From an uncultured Prochlorococcus sp. (GTDB lineage Bacteria > Cyanobacteriota > Cyanobacteriia > PCC-6307 > Cyanobiaceae), in the NCBI GenBank assembly GCA_902624785.1, contig CACNYU010000005.1, positions 1-63,586 on the forward strand: a DNA stretch of 63,586 bases. Reading direction: 5' to 3'. Of the stretch, positions 53,385-61,722 are shown piece after piece. The notes beneath the pieces are model-generated. The model made no database searches. It was not told where the DNA came from and saw nothing but the letters and a program-made list of their open reading frames with translations. Position numbers and translations under genes: made by a program. Numbering within the stretch: position 1 is the stretch's first letter; each line of letters begins with the position of its first letter.

Positions 53385-54560
53385 ATGAATACTATAAAAA
53401 AACCAATAGTAATAGTTGGTAGCGGTTTTGGAGGCATAAATGCTGCTTTGAATTTAAGAAATAATAATCCTGATTTTCCTATATTAGTTATTGATCCAAA
53501 AAATCAATTTGAATTTAAGCCGCTGTTATATGAAGTATTCAGCAATGAAATTAAATCTTGGGAAGTAAATCCAAAATTTGATTCTATCTATGCAAATTCT
53601 GGAATTACTTTTATACATAATCGCGTAAATTTTATTGATTTCGATAAAAATATCTTAATTCTCCAAGATGACTTAAAAATTGAATTTGAATATTTAGTTC
53701 TCTCTACAGGTTCATCTCCAAATGATTTTTCAATTAAAGGTGTTAAAGAATACTGTTCCTTTTTTAATACTAATGAAGATCAAATCAATTTAAAAAAACT
53801 TTTAGACAAACCCACTACTGTTGGCACAAATAATAAAATTTTTATTATTGGGGCAGGCCCTTCAGGGGTTGAACTTGCCTGCAAAATAAGAGATATATAT
53901 AAATTAAAATTTGAAATTATAATTATAGAAAAAACTCCAGAAATTTTAAATAATAGTAAGACTTTTAATAAAGAAGAAGCTGAAAAAACTTTTGAAAAAA
54001 AGAATATCAATGTAATGAAAAATTGCTCAGTTATTGAAGTTACTAATGAACAAATTGTATTAACTAATAATTTAAATCAAGTTAAAAATTTTTCGTATTT
54101 TGAAGTAATTTGGACAGCGGGAATCAAACCTAATTTACCAGAATTTAATAAACAAATTCAAAAAATTAACAATAAGATTTTAATTAATAAAAATCTTCAA
54201 TTACAAGATTTTCCCAATATTTTTGCTATTGGGGATATTTCTCAAATGGAAAACAATAATAGTTCTCCTGTAACTGCTCAAGTAGCTATGCAACAGGGAG
54301 AACATGTAGCTCTTAATTTGAAATTGTTAATTAATAATCAAAAATTGTTACCCTTTAAATTTAATGACAAAGGAGAGATGATGAGTTTAGGGATTGGAGA
54401 GGCATCAATCTCTGGAATTGGTTTAACTCTCTCAGGAAAATTAGCATTCGATCTTAGAAGAGTAATTTATGCTTCTAAAATGCCAAAGTTTGGAAAAAGT
54501 TTAAAGTCAACAGCTTCATGGTTTTTAGAGAAGAAATCAATCTTCAAGAATATATTGTAA
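53385..54560 (+). CDS. Type II NADH:quinone oxidoreductase (NDH-2-like)
   Basis: A 391-residue flavoprotein of the pyridine nucleotide-disulfide oxidoreductase family. The FAD motif is 'IVIVGSGFGGINAALNLRNN' at the N-terminus, the NAD motif is 'IFIIGAGPSGVELACKIRD' (about 155), and the FAD contact is 'NIFAIGDISQMENNNSSPVT' (about 280), followed by 'AQVAMQQGEHVALNL'. A C-terminal amphipathic stretch is usual for membrane docking. It oxidises NAD(P)H and reduces plastoquinone. The exact substrate is not shown by sequence. Confidence 0.92.
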   Translation: MNTIKKPIVIVGSGFGGINAALNLRNNNPDFPILVIDPKNQFEFKPLLYEVFSNEIKSWEVNPKFDSIYANSGITFIHNRVNFIDFDKNILILQDDLKIEFEYLVLSTGSSPNDFSIKGVKEYCSFFNTNEDQINLKKLLDKPTTVGTNNKIFIIGAGPSGVELACKIRDIYKLKFEIIIIEKTPEILNNSKTFNKEEAEKTFEKKNINVMKNCSVIEVTNEQIVLTNNLNQVKNFSYFEVIWTAGIKPNLPEFNKQIQKINNKILINKNLQLQDFPNIFAIGDISQMENNNSSPVTAQVAMQQGEHVALNLKLLINNQKLLPFKFNDKGEMMSLGIGEASISGIGLTLSGKLAFDLRRVIYASKMPKFGKSLKSTASWFLEKKSIFKNIL

Positions 54561-54626
54561 AAAGAGTATAAATTTAAAGCATTTTTTTTCTACCCAAAAA
54601 GCTATATTGAGTGAAACGCCAAAAAT

Positions 54627-56435
54627 ATGAATCTAATTTTTATGTTAAATGAAAACTATGAAGCTTTCATAACGATTTTAGTTTTATGTTTATCTATATT
54701 TTTATTCATTAAAAATACAATAGTACCGGAATTAACCGGTTTATTATGCGTGGCAATTTTTATTGTGACGGGCGTTTTATCGCCTCAAAAAGCATTATCC
54801 GGATTCGGAAGCCCTTCCTTAATTACACTGATGGGATTATTTTCAATTTCATCTGCATTAGTCAAGAGTGGCTCTTTTGATAGAGTTAGAGAATTATTGG
54901 CTTCTGAGAGTATTAAGACCTCTAAGAGCTTCATAACCCTATTAGCTTTAGTAGTTGCACCTATCTCAGGAATTGTTCCAAATACTCCATTAGTAGCCTC
55001 GCTTTTACCATTAGCTGAAGGGTGGTGTATTAAACGAAATATCTCGCCTTCTAAAGTACTTTTACCGTTGTCATTTTCTGTGTTGCTTGGAGGTACTATA
55101 ACTCTTCTTGGTAGCTCAGTAAATCTTCTTGTTAGTGATATTAGCGAGCAATTAGGCTATGGAGCATTAGAACTATTTAGTATTACAAAGATTGGTATTC
55201 CAGTTTGGATAATCGGTACTGCTTATTTATTAATTGTTTCTGATTCTTTGCTTCCTGATAGAGGGATTAATACTTCCCTTACAAATAGTGTGAGTTTAAA
55301 TAATTATTGCACTGAAGTCACTATCCCTTTAGATTCAAAGTTGGTTGGTCAGTCAATTCGTAATAGTAGATTGCAACGAAGATTTGATGTAGATGTTATT
55401 CAATTGCAGAGAAATGGTAAAACGATTCTTCCACCTTTAGCTGATAGAAAAATTGAACCTGATGATAGGTTATTAATAAGAGTTACTCGTTTAGATTTAT
55501 TAAGATTAGAACAAGAGAGAACTGTATTATTAGCTGAAAAGAGAGAAAACAATGGAAATGATAATTTTATATATTCTTCTGAGGGAACAAAAACTTTTGA
55601 GTCTTTGCTACCTGCAGGCTCAACTTTAGCAGGCGCAAGTTTAAAAGAATTAAGATTTAGACAAAGATATAATGCGACTGTTTTGGCATTAAGGAGGGGA
55701 CAACAGACTATTCAAGAGAGGTTGGGACAATGTATTCTTAGGGCTGGAGATGTATTGTTAATACAAGCACCTTTAGATTCTATTCGAGGCTTGCAAACAA
55801 GTAATGACTTGCTTGTATTAGATCAAGTTGAGGATGATCTTCCTGTATTAAGAAAAAAACCAATTGCTATAGCTATTGCTTTATTGATGATTATTTTACC
55901 ATCTATTACTAATATTCCTCTCGTTGGATCTGTCCTCTTAGCAGTAATTGCTATGGTTGTTTTTGGATGTTTGCGTCCTTCTGAAATTAAAAGATCTATA
56001 AGATTAGATGTCCTTTTGTTATTAGGATCATTATCAAGTTTTAGCGTAGCGATTCAAACTTCAGGATTGGCTGATTTAATTGTTTTTAATTTAAATTTTT
56101 TATTGGCAGGGCTTTCTTTATATTTTGCTTTGCTTGTTATTTTTATATTTACTGTAATCATCACGCAATTTCTTAGTAATGCTGCTTCAGTGGCCTTGAT
56201 TTTGCCTGTTGCGATTCAATTTTCTCCTAATCTAGGGATTTCTCCAAACGCAATGATACTAACTGTTTTATTTGCCGCGAGCCAATCTTTTTTAACTCCA
56301 ATGGGATATCAAACTAATTTAATGGTTTATGGCCCAGGACGTTATCAGTTCTTAGATATCGCAAAATATGGGGTAGGATTGACTATTATTATGTCATTAG
56401 TCATACCTGCTTTGATAATAATCAATTACAGTTAG
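54627..56435 (+). CDS. SLC13 (DASS)-type permease with two RCK_C domains
   Basis: A 602-residue transporter. The N-terminal half has about five membrane segments, with 'PLVASLLPLAEGW' and 'GGTITLLGSSVNLLVSD' near re-entrant loops of the DASS/CitT group. Two RCK_C (TrkA-C) domains lie in the cytoplasmic middle (about 225-300, 'DSKLVGQSIRNSRLQRRFDV'; about 325-405, 'AGSTLAGASLKELRFRQRYN'). The C-terminal half has more segments and the mirrored motif 'FLSNAASVALILPVAI'. Relatives carry sulfate or dicarboxylates with Na+. It is first in an operon with the Ktr/Trk genes 12 bp later. Confidence 0.9.
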   Translation: MNLIFMLNENYEAFITILVLCLSIFLFIKNTIVPELTGLLCVAIFIVTGVLSPQKALSGFGSPSLITLMGLFSISSALVKSGSFDRVRELLASESIKTSKSFITLLALVVAPISGIVPNTPLVASLLPLAEGWCIKRNISPSKVLLPLSFSVLLGGTITLLGSSVNLLVSDISEQLGYGALELFSITKIGIPVWIIGTAYLLIVSDSLLPDRGINTSLTNSVSLNNYCTEVTIPLDSKLVGQSIRNSRLQRRFDVDVIQLQRNGKTILPPLADRKIEPDDRLLIRVTRLDLLRLEQERTVLLAEKRENNGNDNFIYSSEGTKTFESLLPAGSTLAGASLKELRFRQRYNATVLALRRGQQTIQERLGQCILRAGDVLLIQAPLDSIRGLQTSNDLLVLDQVEDDLPVLRKKPIAIAIALLMIILPSITNIPLVGSVLLAVIAMVVFGCLRPSEIKRSIRLDVLLLLGSLSSFSVAIQTSGLADLIVFNLNFLLAGLSLYFALLVIFIFTVIITQFLSNAASVALILPVAIQFSPNLGISPNAMILTVLFAASQSFLTPMGYQTNLMVYGPGRYQFLDIAKYGVGLTIIMSLVIPALIIINYS

Positions 56436-56447
56436 TTATTTTAAACA

Positions 56448-57851
56448 GTGAAATTTGATATTTTAATAATTAAATTAAAAGATTCTTATAAGAAACTGAC
56501 AATACCTCAGTTCACCTTAATTACTGGTTTTATAATTATCTGTCTTGGTACATTAATACTAAGTTCACCTTTATGTTCTAGTAATAATGTTGGCATTTGG
56601 GAGGCATTTTTTACTTCTACATCAGCCATTACTGTCACTGGTTTAACAGTAATTGATATTGGAAAAGATTTAACATTTTTAGGTCAAATATTTTTAGCAT
56701 TTATGCTTTTGTCTGGAGGTTTAGGTCTCATGGCAATAACTACCTTTCTTCAGGGTTTCGTGGTGAAAGGAGCAAAGTTAAGAACAAGACTTGATAAAGG
56801 TAATACTCTTGATGAGTTTGGTGTAGGAGGTATTGGAAGAACGTTTAGAAGTATTACCATTACTGCTACGATAATAATTTCCTCTGGTTCTTTAATTTTA
56901 TATAGTTTTGGATTTATTGATATTTCCAATAAATGGGAAAGACTATGGGCTTCAATATTTCATAGTATTTCTGCTTATAATAATGCAGGTTTTTCAATAT
57001 GGTCTTCTAGCGTATACGCATACAGAACTAATATCTTAGTAAACTTTGTATTTATTACTTTAATAATTCTTGGGGGACTAGGGTGGAGAGTTATAGATGA
57101 TATTTGGAACAATAGAAAAAATTTAAGCTATAACAAACTAAGCTTACACAGTAAGTTAGTACTGAGAACAACTTTAAATTTAATAATTTTTGGGTCTTTT
57201 GGTTTTTTAATTACAGAATCACTATTGAATGGTCAATTCTTTGCTGATTTAAATTTCGGAGAGAGAATGTTAGCCTCTTTATTTGAAACAGTAAGCGCAA
57301 GAACTGCTGGTTTTACAAATTATCCAATATCCTTAAATACGATATCAGATACTGGTATTTTGCTTCTGATGACATTAATGTTTATTGGCGCAAGTACTGG
57401 CGGAACTGGAGGTGGAATTAAAACAACAACTTTTATTGCATTAATGGCTGCGACAAGATCAACTTTGCGAGGACAAAAGGATGTAATTATTAGTAATCGA
57501 TTAATTTCGGATAAAGTAATATTAAAAGCTGTAGGTATAACAGTTGGTTCTTTATTATTTGTTTTGTTGATGGCAATGTTGTTAAGCACAACAAATACAT
57601 TTATTAATAAAGAAAAATTTACATTTTTAGAGATGCTTTTTACTTGTATTTCAGCTTTTGCAACAGTTGGATTTGATATTGGCCTTACAATTAAATTAAA
57701 TCATTTTGGCCAATTTATTCTTATTGTTGGTATGTTTGTAGGAAGGCTTGGAATACTTTTATTTTTAAGCGCTATTTGGGAGGCTCTTTATAAGAGTAGA
57801 ATAAATAAACAAAAACGTATTGGTTTCCCAAAGGCTGATCTCTACGTTTAG
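56448..57851 (+). CDS. ktrB: TrkH/KtrB family K+ (or Na+/K+) transporter membrane subunit
   Basis: A 467-residue membrane protein made of four pore repeats. The filter-like loops are 'TSTSAITVTGLTVI', 'SISAYNNAGFSIW', 'TVSARTAGFTNYPI' and 'CISAFATVGFDIGL', each with the single Gly of Trk/Ktr filters. 'GASTGGTGGGIKTTTFIAL' is the conserved KtrB loop after the third repeat. Start is GTG at 56448. It is followed by its regulatory subunit after 6 bp. Ion preference cannot be fixed from sequence. Confidence 0.94.
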   Translation: MKFDILIIKLKDSYKKLTIPQFTLITGFIIICLGTLILSSPLCSSNNVGIWEAFFTSTSAITVTGLTVIDIGKDLTFLGQIFLAFMLLSGGLGLMAITTFLQGFVVKGAKLRTRLDKGNTLDEFGVGGIGRTFRSITITATIIISSGSLILYSFGFIDISNKWERLWASIFHSISAYNNAGFSIWSSSVYAYRTNILVNFVFITLIILGGLGWRVIDDIWNNRKNLSYNKLSLHSKLVLRTTLNLIIFGSFGFLITESLLNGQFFADLNFGERMLASLFETVSARTAGFTNYPISLNTISDTGILLLMTLMFIGASTGGTGGGIKTTTFIALMAATRSTLRGQKDVIISNRLISDKVILKAVGITVGSLLFVLLMAMLLSTTNTFINKEKFTFLEMLFTCISAFATVGFDIGLTIKLNHFGQFILIVGMFVGRLGILLFLSAIWEALYKSRINKQKRIGFPKADLYV

Positions 57852-57869
57852 CGATTATTGAATTTTACT

Positions 57870-58574
57870 ATGGCTGACTGGTGGCAATGGTCTCCTCAAA
57901 AAGGAAATGAAGCCCTAACATTTGCAGTTGTTGGAGTTGGAAGGTTCGGAACGGCGGTTTGTCGAGAGCTTATTAATAATGGTGCAGATGTTTTAGCTGC
58001 TGATTATTCAGAAAAAGCTATTGATGATCTAAGACAATTAGAACCAACTATTGAGGCCAGAGTTGTAGATTGTACTGATGAAGAATCTATGAAGGAATCT
58101 GGCATATTGGAAATGAATACATTAGTTGTCGGAATAAGTGAACCTATAGAAGCAAGTATTACAACAACTTTAATTGCTAAAGATAGTGATGGTACCAAAG
58201 TTAAAAGGGTCATTGCTAGAGCTACAAGTGATTTACATGAAAAAATGTTAATCAGAGTTGGTGCTGACAAAGTCGTTTTCCCATCAAGAATGCAAGGTGA
58301 AAGATTAGGTTTAGAACTAGTAAGACCTAATCTTATTGAGAGATTAGAATTAGATAATCAAACGGGTATAGATGAAATAACTGTCCCCGAAGATTTTATT
58401 GGTAGATCTTTAAGGGATCTAAATCTAAGAAAAAATTATCTTGTTAATGTATTAGCTGCAGGTCCTGCCGATAATTTAACTGTTAATCCTCCTGCAAAAT
58501 ATATATTAGAGAGAGGTAATGTATTAGTTGTAATGGGATCTATGGATGCTCTGCAAAAATTGCCTCAAACCTAA
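57870..58574 (+). CDS. ktrA: TrkA/KtrA family regulatory subunit
   Basis: A 234-residue cytoplasmic protein that gates KtrB by binding nucleotides. The RCK_N domain has the Rossmann motif 'FAVVGVGRFGTAVCRELINN' and the acidic end of beta-2 ('LAADYSEKAI'); the RCK_C domain is at 160-234 ('DFIGRSLRDLNLRKNYLVNV'). An ATG at 57870 fits better than a TTG at 57858. It is last in the three-gene transport operon. Confidence 0.94.
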   Translation: MADWWQWSPQKGNEALTFAVVGVGRFGTAVCRELINNGADVLAADYSEKAIDDLRQLEPTIEARVVDCTDEESMKESGILEMNTLVVGISEPIEASITTTLIAKDSDGTKVKRVIARATSDLHEKMLIRVGADKVVFPSRMQGERLGLELVRPNLIERLELDNQTGIDEITVPEDFIGRSLRDLNLRKNYLVNVLAAGPADNLTVNPPAKYILERGNVLVVMGSMDALQKLPQT

Positions 58575-58576
58575 AA

Positions 58577-58876
58577 TTAATTATCGAAATTTTTCAAATA
58601 ACGTATTCTTTTGGGTGGTCCTTTTAGCCTTCTCATACTTTGCTTCTCTAACTTATCTCTAAAAGTATCCGTATCAGTATTTGAATTACTCAGATTAGTT
58701 GTTTTATTAATATAGTTATTTATCCCTTGCTGAATTAAGACTTTTGCCATATTACTTACAGTTCTAGATTCTTCTTCTGCTAAATCTGCTAATTTTTCAC
58801 ATAAGGCCTCTGGAAGTACTACTTGAATTCTTGGAGACTTTAGCTTCCCATTAGTTGAGTTTTGCCTCGTGGCCAT
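58577..58876 (-). CDS. Ribbon-helix-helix (CopG-like) DNA-binding protein
   Basis: A 99-residue protein. 'SPRIQVVLPEALCEKLADLA' followed by 'EEESRTVSNMAKVLIQQGI' gives the beta-strand plus two helices of ribbon-helix-helix repressors. The C-terminal part is polar and ends with basic residues. The ATG at 58876 is used because an upstream extension to 58915 would enter the inverted repeat at 58901. The 15-bp inverted repeat in its promoter is a natural candidate operator for self-regulation. Confidence 0.82.
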   Translation of the reverse strand: MATRQNSTNGKLKSPRIQVVLPEALCEKLADLAEEESRTVSNMAKVLIQQGINNYINKTTNLSNSNTDTDTFRDKLEKQSMRRLKGPPKRIRYLKNFDN

Positions 58877-58900
58877 GAATAACCAATCATAACTGTTACT

Positions 58901-58949
58901 TATTAGTATACACAATGAGTCAAGGGTAGTATCTTTGTGTATACTAATA
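58901..58949. promoter_or_regulatory. 15-bp perfect inverted repeat with outward-facing -10 boxes (divergent promoter/operator)
   Basis: TATTAGTATACACAA at 58901-58915 is repeated in inverse orientation at 58935-58949 with a 19-bp spacer. Each arm holds TATACT reading outward: 58940-58945 towards the gene at 58984, and 58912-58907 on the minus strand towards the gene at 58876. The starts are about 30-40 bp downstream of the boxes. Each arm also contains the palindrome GTATAC. I interpret it as twin promoters with identical -10 regions and a possible ribbon-helix-helix operator. Confidence 0.7.
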
Positions 58950-58983
58950 GAAAATTGTTCGTTAATTTCTTAATGATTTGACC

Positions 58984-59322
58984 ATGAAAAATTCAGCAAA
59001 GGTAAATTCTAGGAGAGGCGTAATTACAAGCCAAAGAAAAAAAAGGTTGTTAAATGCAAAGAATTCACCCAAACAGAGCAGTGATGTTTTGGTTTCGGCT
59101 GTGATCAGTCCATATTTATTGACTCATTTACATCAAATTCTTCAAAAATCCGAATTAAATGCCAAGCAGGATGGAAGATTATCTCACGCTGCAAACTTTG
59201 CTAAATTAAGAAAAGTCTTATGTCTGGATGCAAGGAGTATGGAAGATGCATCTGCCAAAGAGATGAGAGAGTCTGAAAGTGATTTATTTTTTAATACAAA
59301 GAATACACAAAATGTGGCTTAA
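58984..59322 (+). CDS. Hypothetical basic protein (112 aa)
   Basis: A soluble protein with a strongly basic N-terminus ('MKNSAKVNSRRGVITSQRKK') and helical middle ('YLLTHLHQILQKSELNAKQD', 'RLSHAANFAKLRKVLCLDAR'). I do not recognise the family. The ATG at 58984 is preferred over a TTG two codons upstream. It is divergent from the ribbon-helix-helix gene and shares its symmetric promoter, so the two are probably co-regulated. Confidence 0.75.
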   Translation: MKNSAKVNSRRGVITSQRKKRLLNAKNSPKQSSDVLVSAVISPYLLTHLHQILQKSELNAKQDGRLSHAANFAKLRKVLCLDARSMEDASAKEMRESESDLFFNTKNTQNVA

Positions 59323-59355
59323 ACAATATCCTATTAGTAATATATTTTTTATTAA

Positions 59356-59586
59356 ATGAAGAACAACGCCGAAAAACTTTATAAGATTATTTCTGAAGAT
59401 AAAGAGAAAAAACAAAGTTTATTTCGTACGGCATTAACAAATCCAAAATCTGCCTTAGAAGAAATTTGCAAGATAGGCGAAGATTTAAATATTAAAGTAT
59501 CAAAAGAAGAGGTAATTGAATATTTAAGTACTTTAGATGATGTTCAAACAAAATTATGGCTTATTAAAGTTAGAGGAGGACTTTAA
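59356..59586 (+). CDS. Nif11-like small protein ending in Gly-Gly-Leu (76 aa)
   Basis: A 76-residue helical protein. The pattern 'DKEKKQSLFRTALTNPKSAL', 'IGEDLNIKVSKEEVIEYLST' resembles the Nif11 domain (D-x-x-L-x-x-x-L ... A-x-x-x-G-[FY]-x-[IV]-[ST]-x-[ED]-[DE]), and it ends 'KVRGGL'. In peptide natural products Nif11 leaders end in Gly-Gly before the core, but here only Leu follows, so it is not an obvious precursor and no modification enzyme is near. Resemblance is moderate. Confidence 0.7.
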   Translation: MKNNAEKLYKIISEDKEKKQSLFRTALTNPKSALEEICKIGEDLNIKVSKEEVIEYLSTLDDVQTKLWLIKVRGGL

Positions 59587-59730
59587 TATTTTTGACGAAT
59601 TTTTTTCTATAGTTGGCTTTACTCTTTTTTCGTAGCCACCACCACCAGCTAAAGTCCAAAAGAACCAATAACTTGGTATTGATAATCCTGCTGCTATAAA
59701 AATAGCCACAATTTGTTCTATTCTCTTCAT
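59554..59730 (-). CDS. Small membrane protein (58 aa), antisense to the end of the Nif11-like gene
   Basis: ATG at 59730. It reads MKRIEQIVAIFIAAGLSIPS, then YWFFWTLAGGGGYEKRVKPT, ending IEKNSSKILKSSSNFNKP. One transmembrane helix is followed by a glycine run and a basic tail. The last 10 codons overlap the 3' end of the Nif11-like gene on the other strand. Composition and membrane helix support a real gene; the function is unknown. Confidence 0.6.
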   Translation of the reverse strand: MKRIEQIVAIFIAAGLSIPSYWFFWTLAGGGGYEKRVKPTIEKNSSKILKSSSNFNKP

Positions 59731-59797
59731 ATCATGATTTTATTCCACAAATTATTTTTTGGAAGCAAGAACCTTCTTATGTAAATTAATTTTTAAA

Positions 59798-61429
59798 GTG
59801 TTAAGACTAGAAAATATAACTAAAATTTATGCTACCGATTTAGTATTGAAAAATATAAATTGGGAAATTAAAAAAGGTGAAAAGATTGGTTTAATTGGTT
59901 CTAATGGGGCCGGTAAAACAACCCAATTAAATATTTTAAGTGGTGAAGAAGAGCAAACTAGTGGTTCAATTATCAAAGAAAGTAATATTAGAATTTCGTA
60001 TTTAAAGCAGGAATTTGATTTGAATATGAATAATTCGGTTAGAGATGAATTGATCAGTTCATTTGAAGAAATTCAAGTAATTAGTAAGAAAATAAATGCA
60101 TTGGAAGTTGAGATGCTTAATAAAAGAGATTTAACAGATCCAGTAAATTTAAATAATATAATTAATAAGATAGGATATTATCAGAGACAATTCGAAGATT
60201 TAGGTGGTTATTTAATACCAGCAAAAGTTGACAAGATTCTGCCAACTCTTGGTTTTTCTCCAGAGGAAGCTGATGATTTGGTTTCAAATTTTTCCTGCGG
60301 TTGGCAAATGAAAATTGCATTGGGAAAAATAATGTTATTGCAACCAGATTTGCTACTACTTGATGAACCAACTAATCATCTTGATTTAGATACTATATGC
60401 TGGCTGGAAGAATATTTATTGCCTCTTAAAACTTCAATTATAGTTATTAGCCATGACCGTTACTTTATAGATAAAATATGTAAAAAAATTGTTTTTATAG
60501 AAAATGGTATTTCAAAAACATATAACGGAAATTACTCTTTTTTCATCGAACAAAAATTATTAGATGAAGAATCTCAAAACAAAGCATATCAATTACAACA
60601 GAAAGAACTAGAAACTCAAAAAAAATATATCGATAGATTTAGAGCGAGTGCGACAAGAAGTTCTCAAGCAAAGAGTAGAGAAAAACAAATTAATAGGATT
60701 ATAAAAGTTGACAATGTTTTGAAGAAGGCAAAGAGCCCTCTTTTTAAATTTCCCGAATGTAAGCCTTCAGGTAAATCTATATTAGAAATTAAAAATTTAT
60801 GTCATAGTTTCTCCGATAAAATAATTTTTTTTGAATCAAATTTAAAAATTAATAGTGGAGAAAAAGTTGCATTTTTAGGTCCTAATGGTGTCGGTAAATC
60901 CACATTGTTTAAGTTAATAATGAAGCAAATTAAGCCTGAAATTGGAGAAATTAATTTAGGTAAGCATAATTTAATTACAAGTTATTATGAGCAAAATCAA
61001 TCAGAGGCACTTCATCCAGAAAAAATTATTATTGATTTAATATTCGAAATGGTACCAGATTGGCCACAAAAAAAAGTGAGAACATTTTTAGGGGGTTTTG
61101 GTTTTTATAAAGAAACTGTTTTCAAAAAGGTTAATCAATTGAGTGGAGGCGAAAAAGCGAGGTTAGCAATGGCATTAATAATTTTGAAGCCAACTAATTT
61201 TCTACTTCTTGATGAACCAACTAATCATCTTGATCTCCAATCTAAGGCAAATTTAGAACTTGCCTTGAATTCTTATAAAGGGACGGTTTTAATTATTTCA
61301 CATGATAGATTCTTTATATCAAAAGTCGCAAATAGAATAGTTGAAATTAACAATTTAGATTTTCAATCCTTTGACGGTGGTTATGAATATTATTTAGATA
61401 AGAAAAGGAAGAAGAACTCTTATAAGTAA
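59798..61429 (+). CDS. ABC-F family ATPase (translation factor type)
   Basis: A 543-residue soluble protein with two ATPase domains and no membrane segment. Domain 1 has 'GLIGSNGAGKTTQLNILSGE', 'NFSCGWQMKIALGKIMLLQP' and 'LLLLDEPTNHLDLDTICWLE'. Domain 2 has 'AFLGPNGVGKSTLFKLIMKQ', 'QLSGGEKARLAMALIIL' and 'LLLDEPTNHLDLQSK'. The charged linker between them (about 250-310) is the tRNA-interacting region of ABC-F proteins. Signature 1 is 'FSCGWQMK' rather than LSGGE. Family members act on the ribosomal E site. GTG at 59798 is preferred over an upstream TTG. Confidence 0.94.
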   Translation: MLRLENITKIYATDLVLKNINWEIKKGEKIGLIGSNGAGKTTQLNILSGEEEQTSGSIIKESNIRISYLKQEFDLNMNNSVRDELISSFEEIQVISKKINALEVEMLNKRDLTDPVNLNNIINKIGYYQRQFEDLGGYLIPAKVDKILPTLGFSPEEADDLVSNFSCGWQMKIALGKIMLLQPDLLLLDEPTNHLDLDTICWLEEYLLPLKTSIIVISHDRYFIDKICKKIVFIENGISKTYNGNYSFFIEQKLLDEESQNKAYQLQQKELETQKKYIDRFRASATRSSQAKSREKQINRIIKVDNVLKKAKSPLFKFPECKPSGKSILEIKNLCHSFSDKIIFFESNLKINSGEKVAFLGPNGVGKSTLFKLIMKQIKPEIGEINLGKHNLITSYYEQNQSEALHPEKIIIDLIFEMVPDWPQKKVRTFLGGFGFYKETVFKKVNQLSGGEKARLAMALIILKPTNFLLLDEPTNHLDLQSKANLELALNSYKGTVLIISHDRFFISKVANRIVEINNLDFQSFDGGYEYYLDKKRKKNSYK

Positions 61430-61570
61430 TAAGTATTAATTCTTGTTCTTTATAATTTAAATCAATTTTTTTAAAAAATCTTTACATTTAAATAAGCAAG
61501 ATCACTCATTTATCTTTACATTATCCTTACTCTTTGTTTAATCTAATTAATGCCTATTTAAATAAGTTAA

Positions 61571-61720
61571 ATGTATAAAGAAAAGGAAGATTTTTATAGT
61601 TTGAATAATTTATATGTTGATAAAATTGATAATTATTTTGAATGTATTACTTCTTGTGATATTTCAGATGGCAAATGTATTTCTAAATGTATAGAAATAC
61701 TTAAAGATTATGAAAGATGA
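61571..61720 (+). CDS. Small twin-CX3C protein (49 aa)
   Basis: ATG at 61571. It reads MYKEKEDFYSLNNLYVDKID, then NYFECITSCDISDGKCISKC and IEILKDYER. Four cysteines form CX3C-X6-CX3C between two predicted helices, which would make a helical hairpin held by two disulfides or a metal site. No family is recognised. The regular cysteine spacing and balanced composition argue that it is a real gene. It ends just before the convergent htrA-like gene. Confidence 0.65.
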   Translation: MYKEKEDFYSLNNLYVDKIDNYFECITSCDISDGKCISKCIEILKDYER

Positions 61721-61722
61721 AA

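Noticed and set aside
59356-59586. Lanthipeptide precursor
   Set aside because: Nothing follows the Gly-Gly except one Leu, there are no Cys/Ser/Thr core residues and no LanM-like gene in the window.
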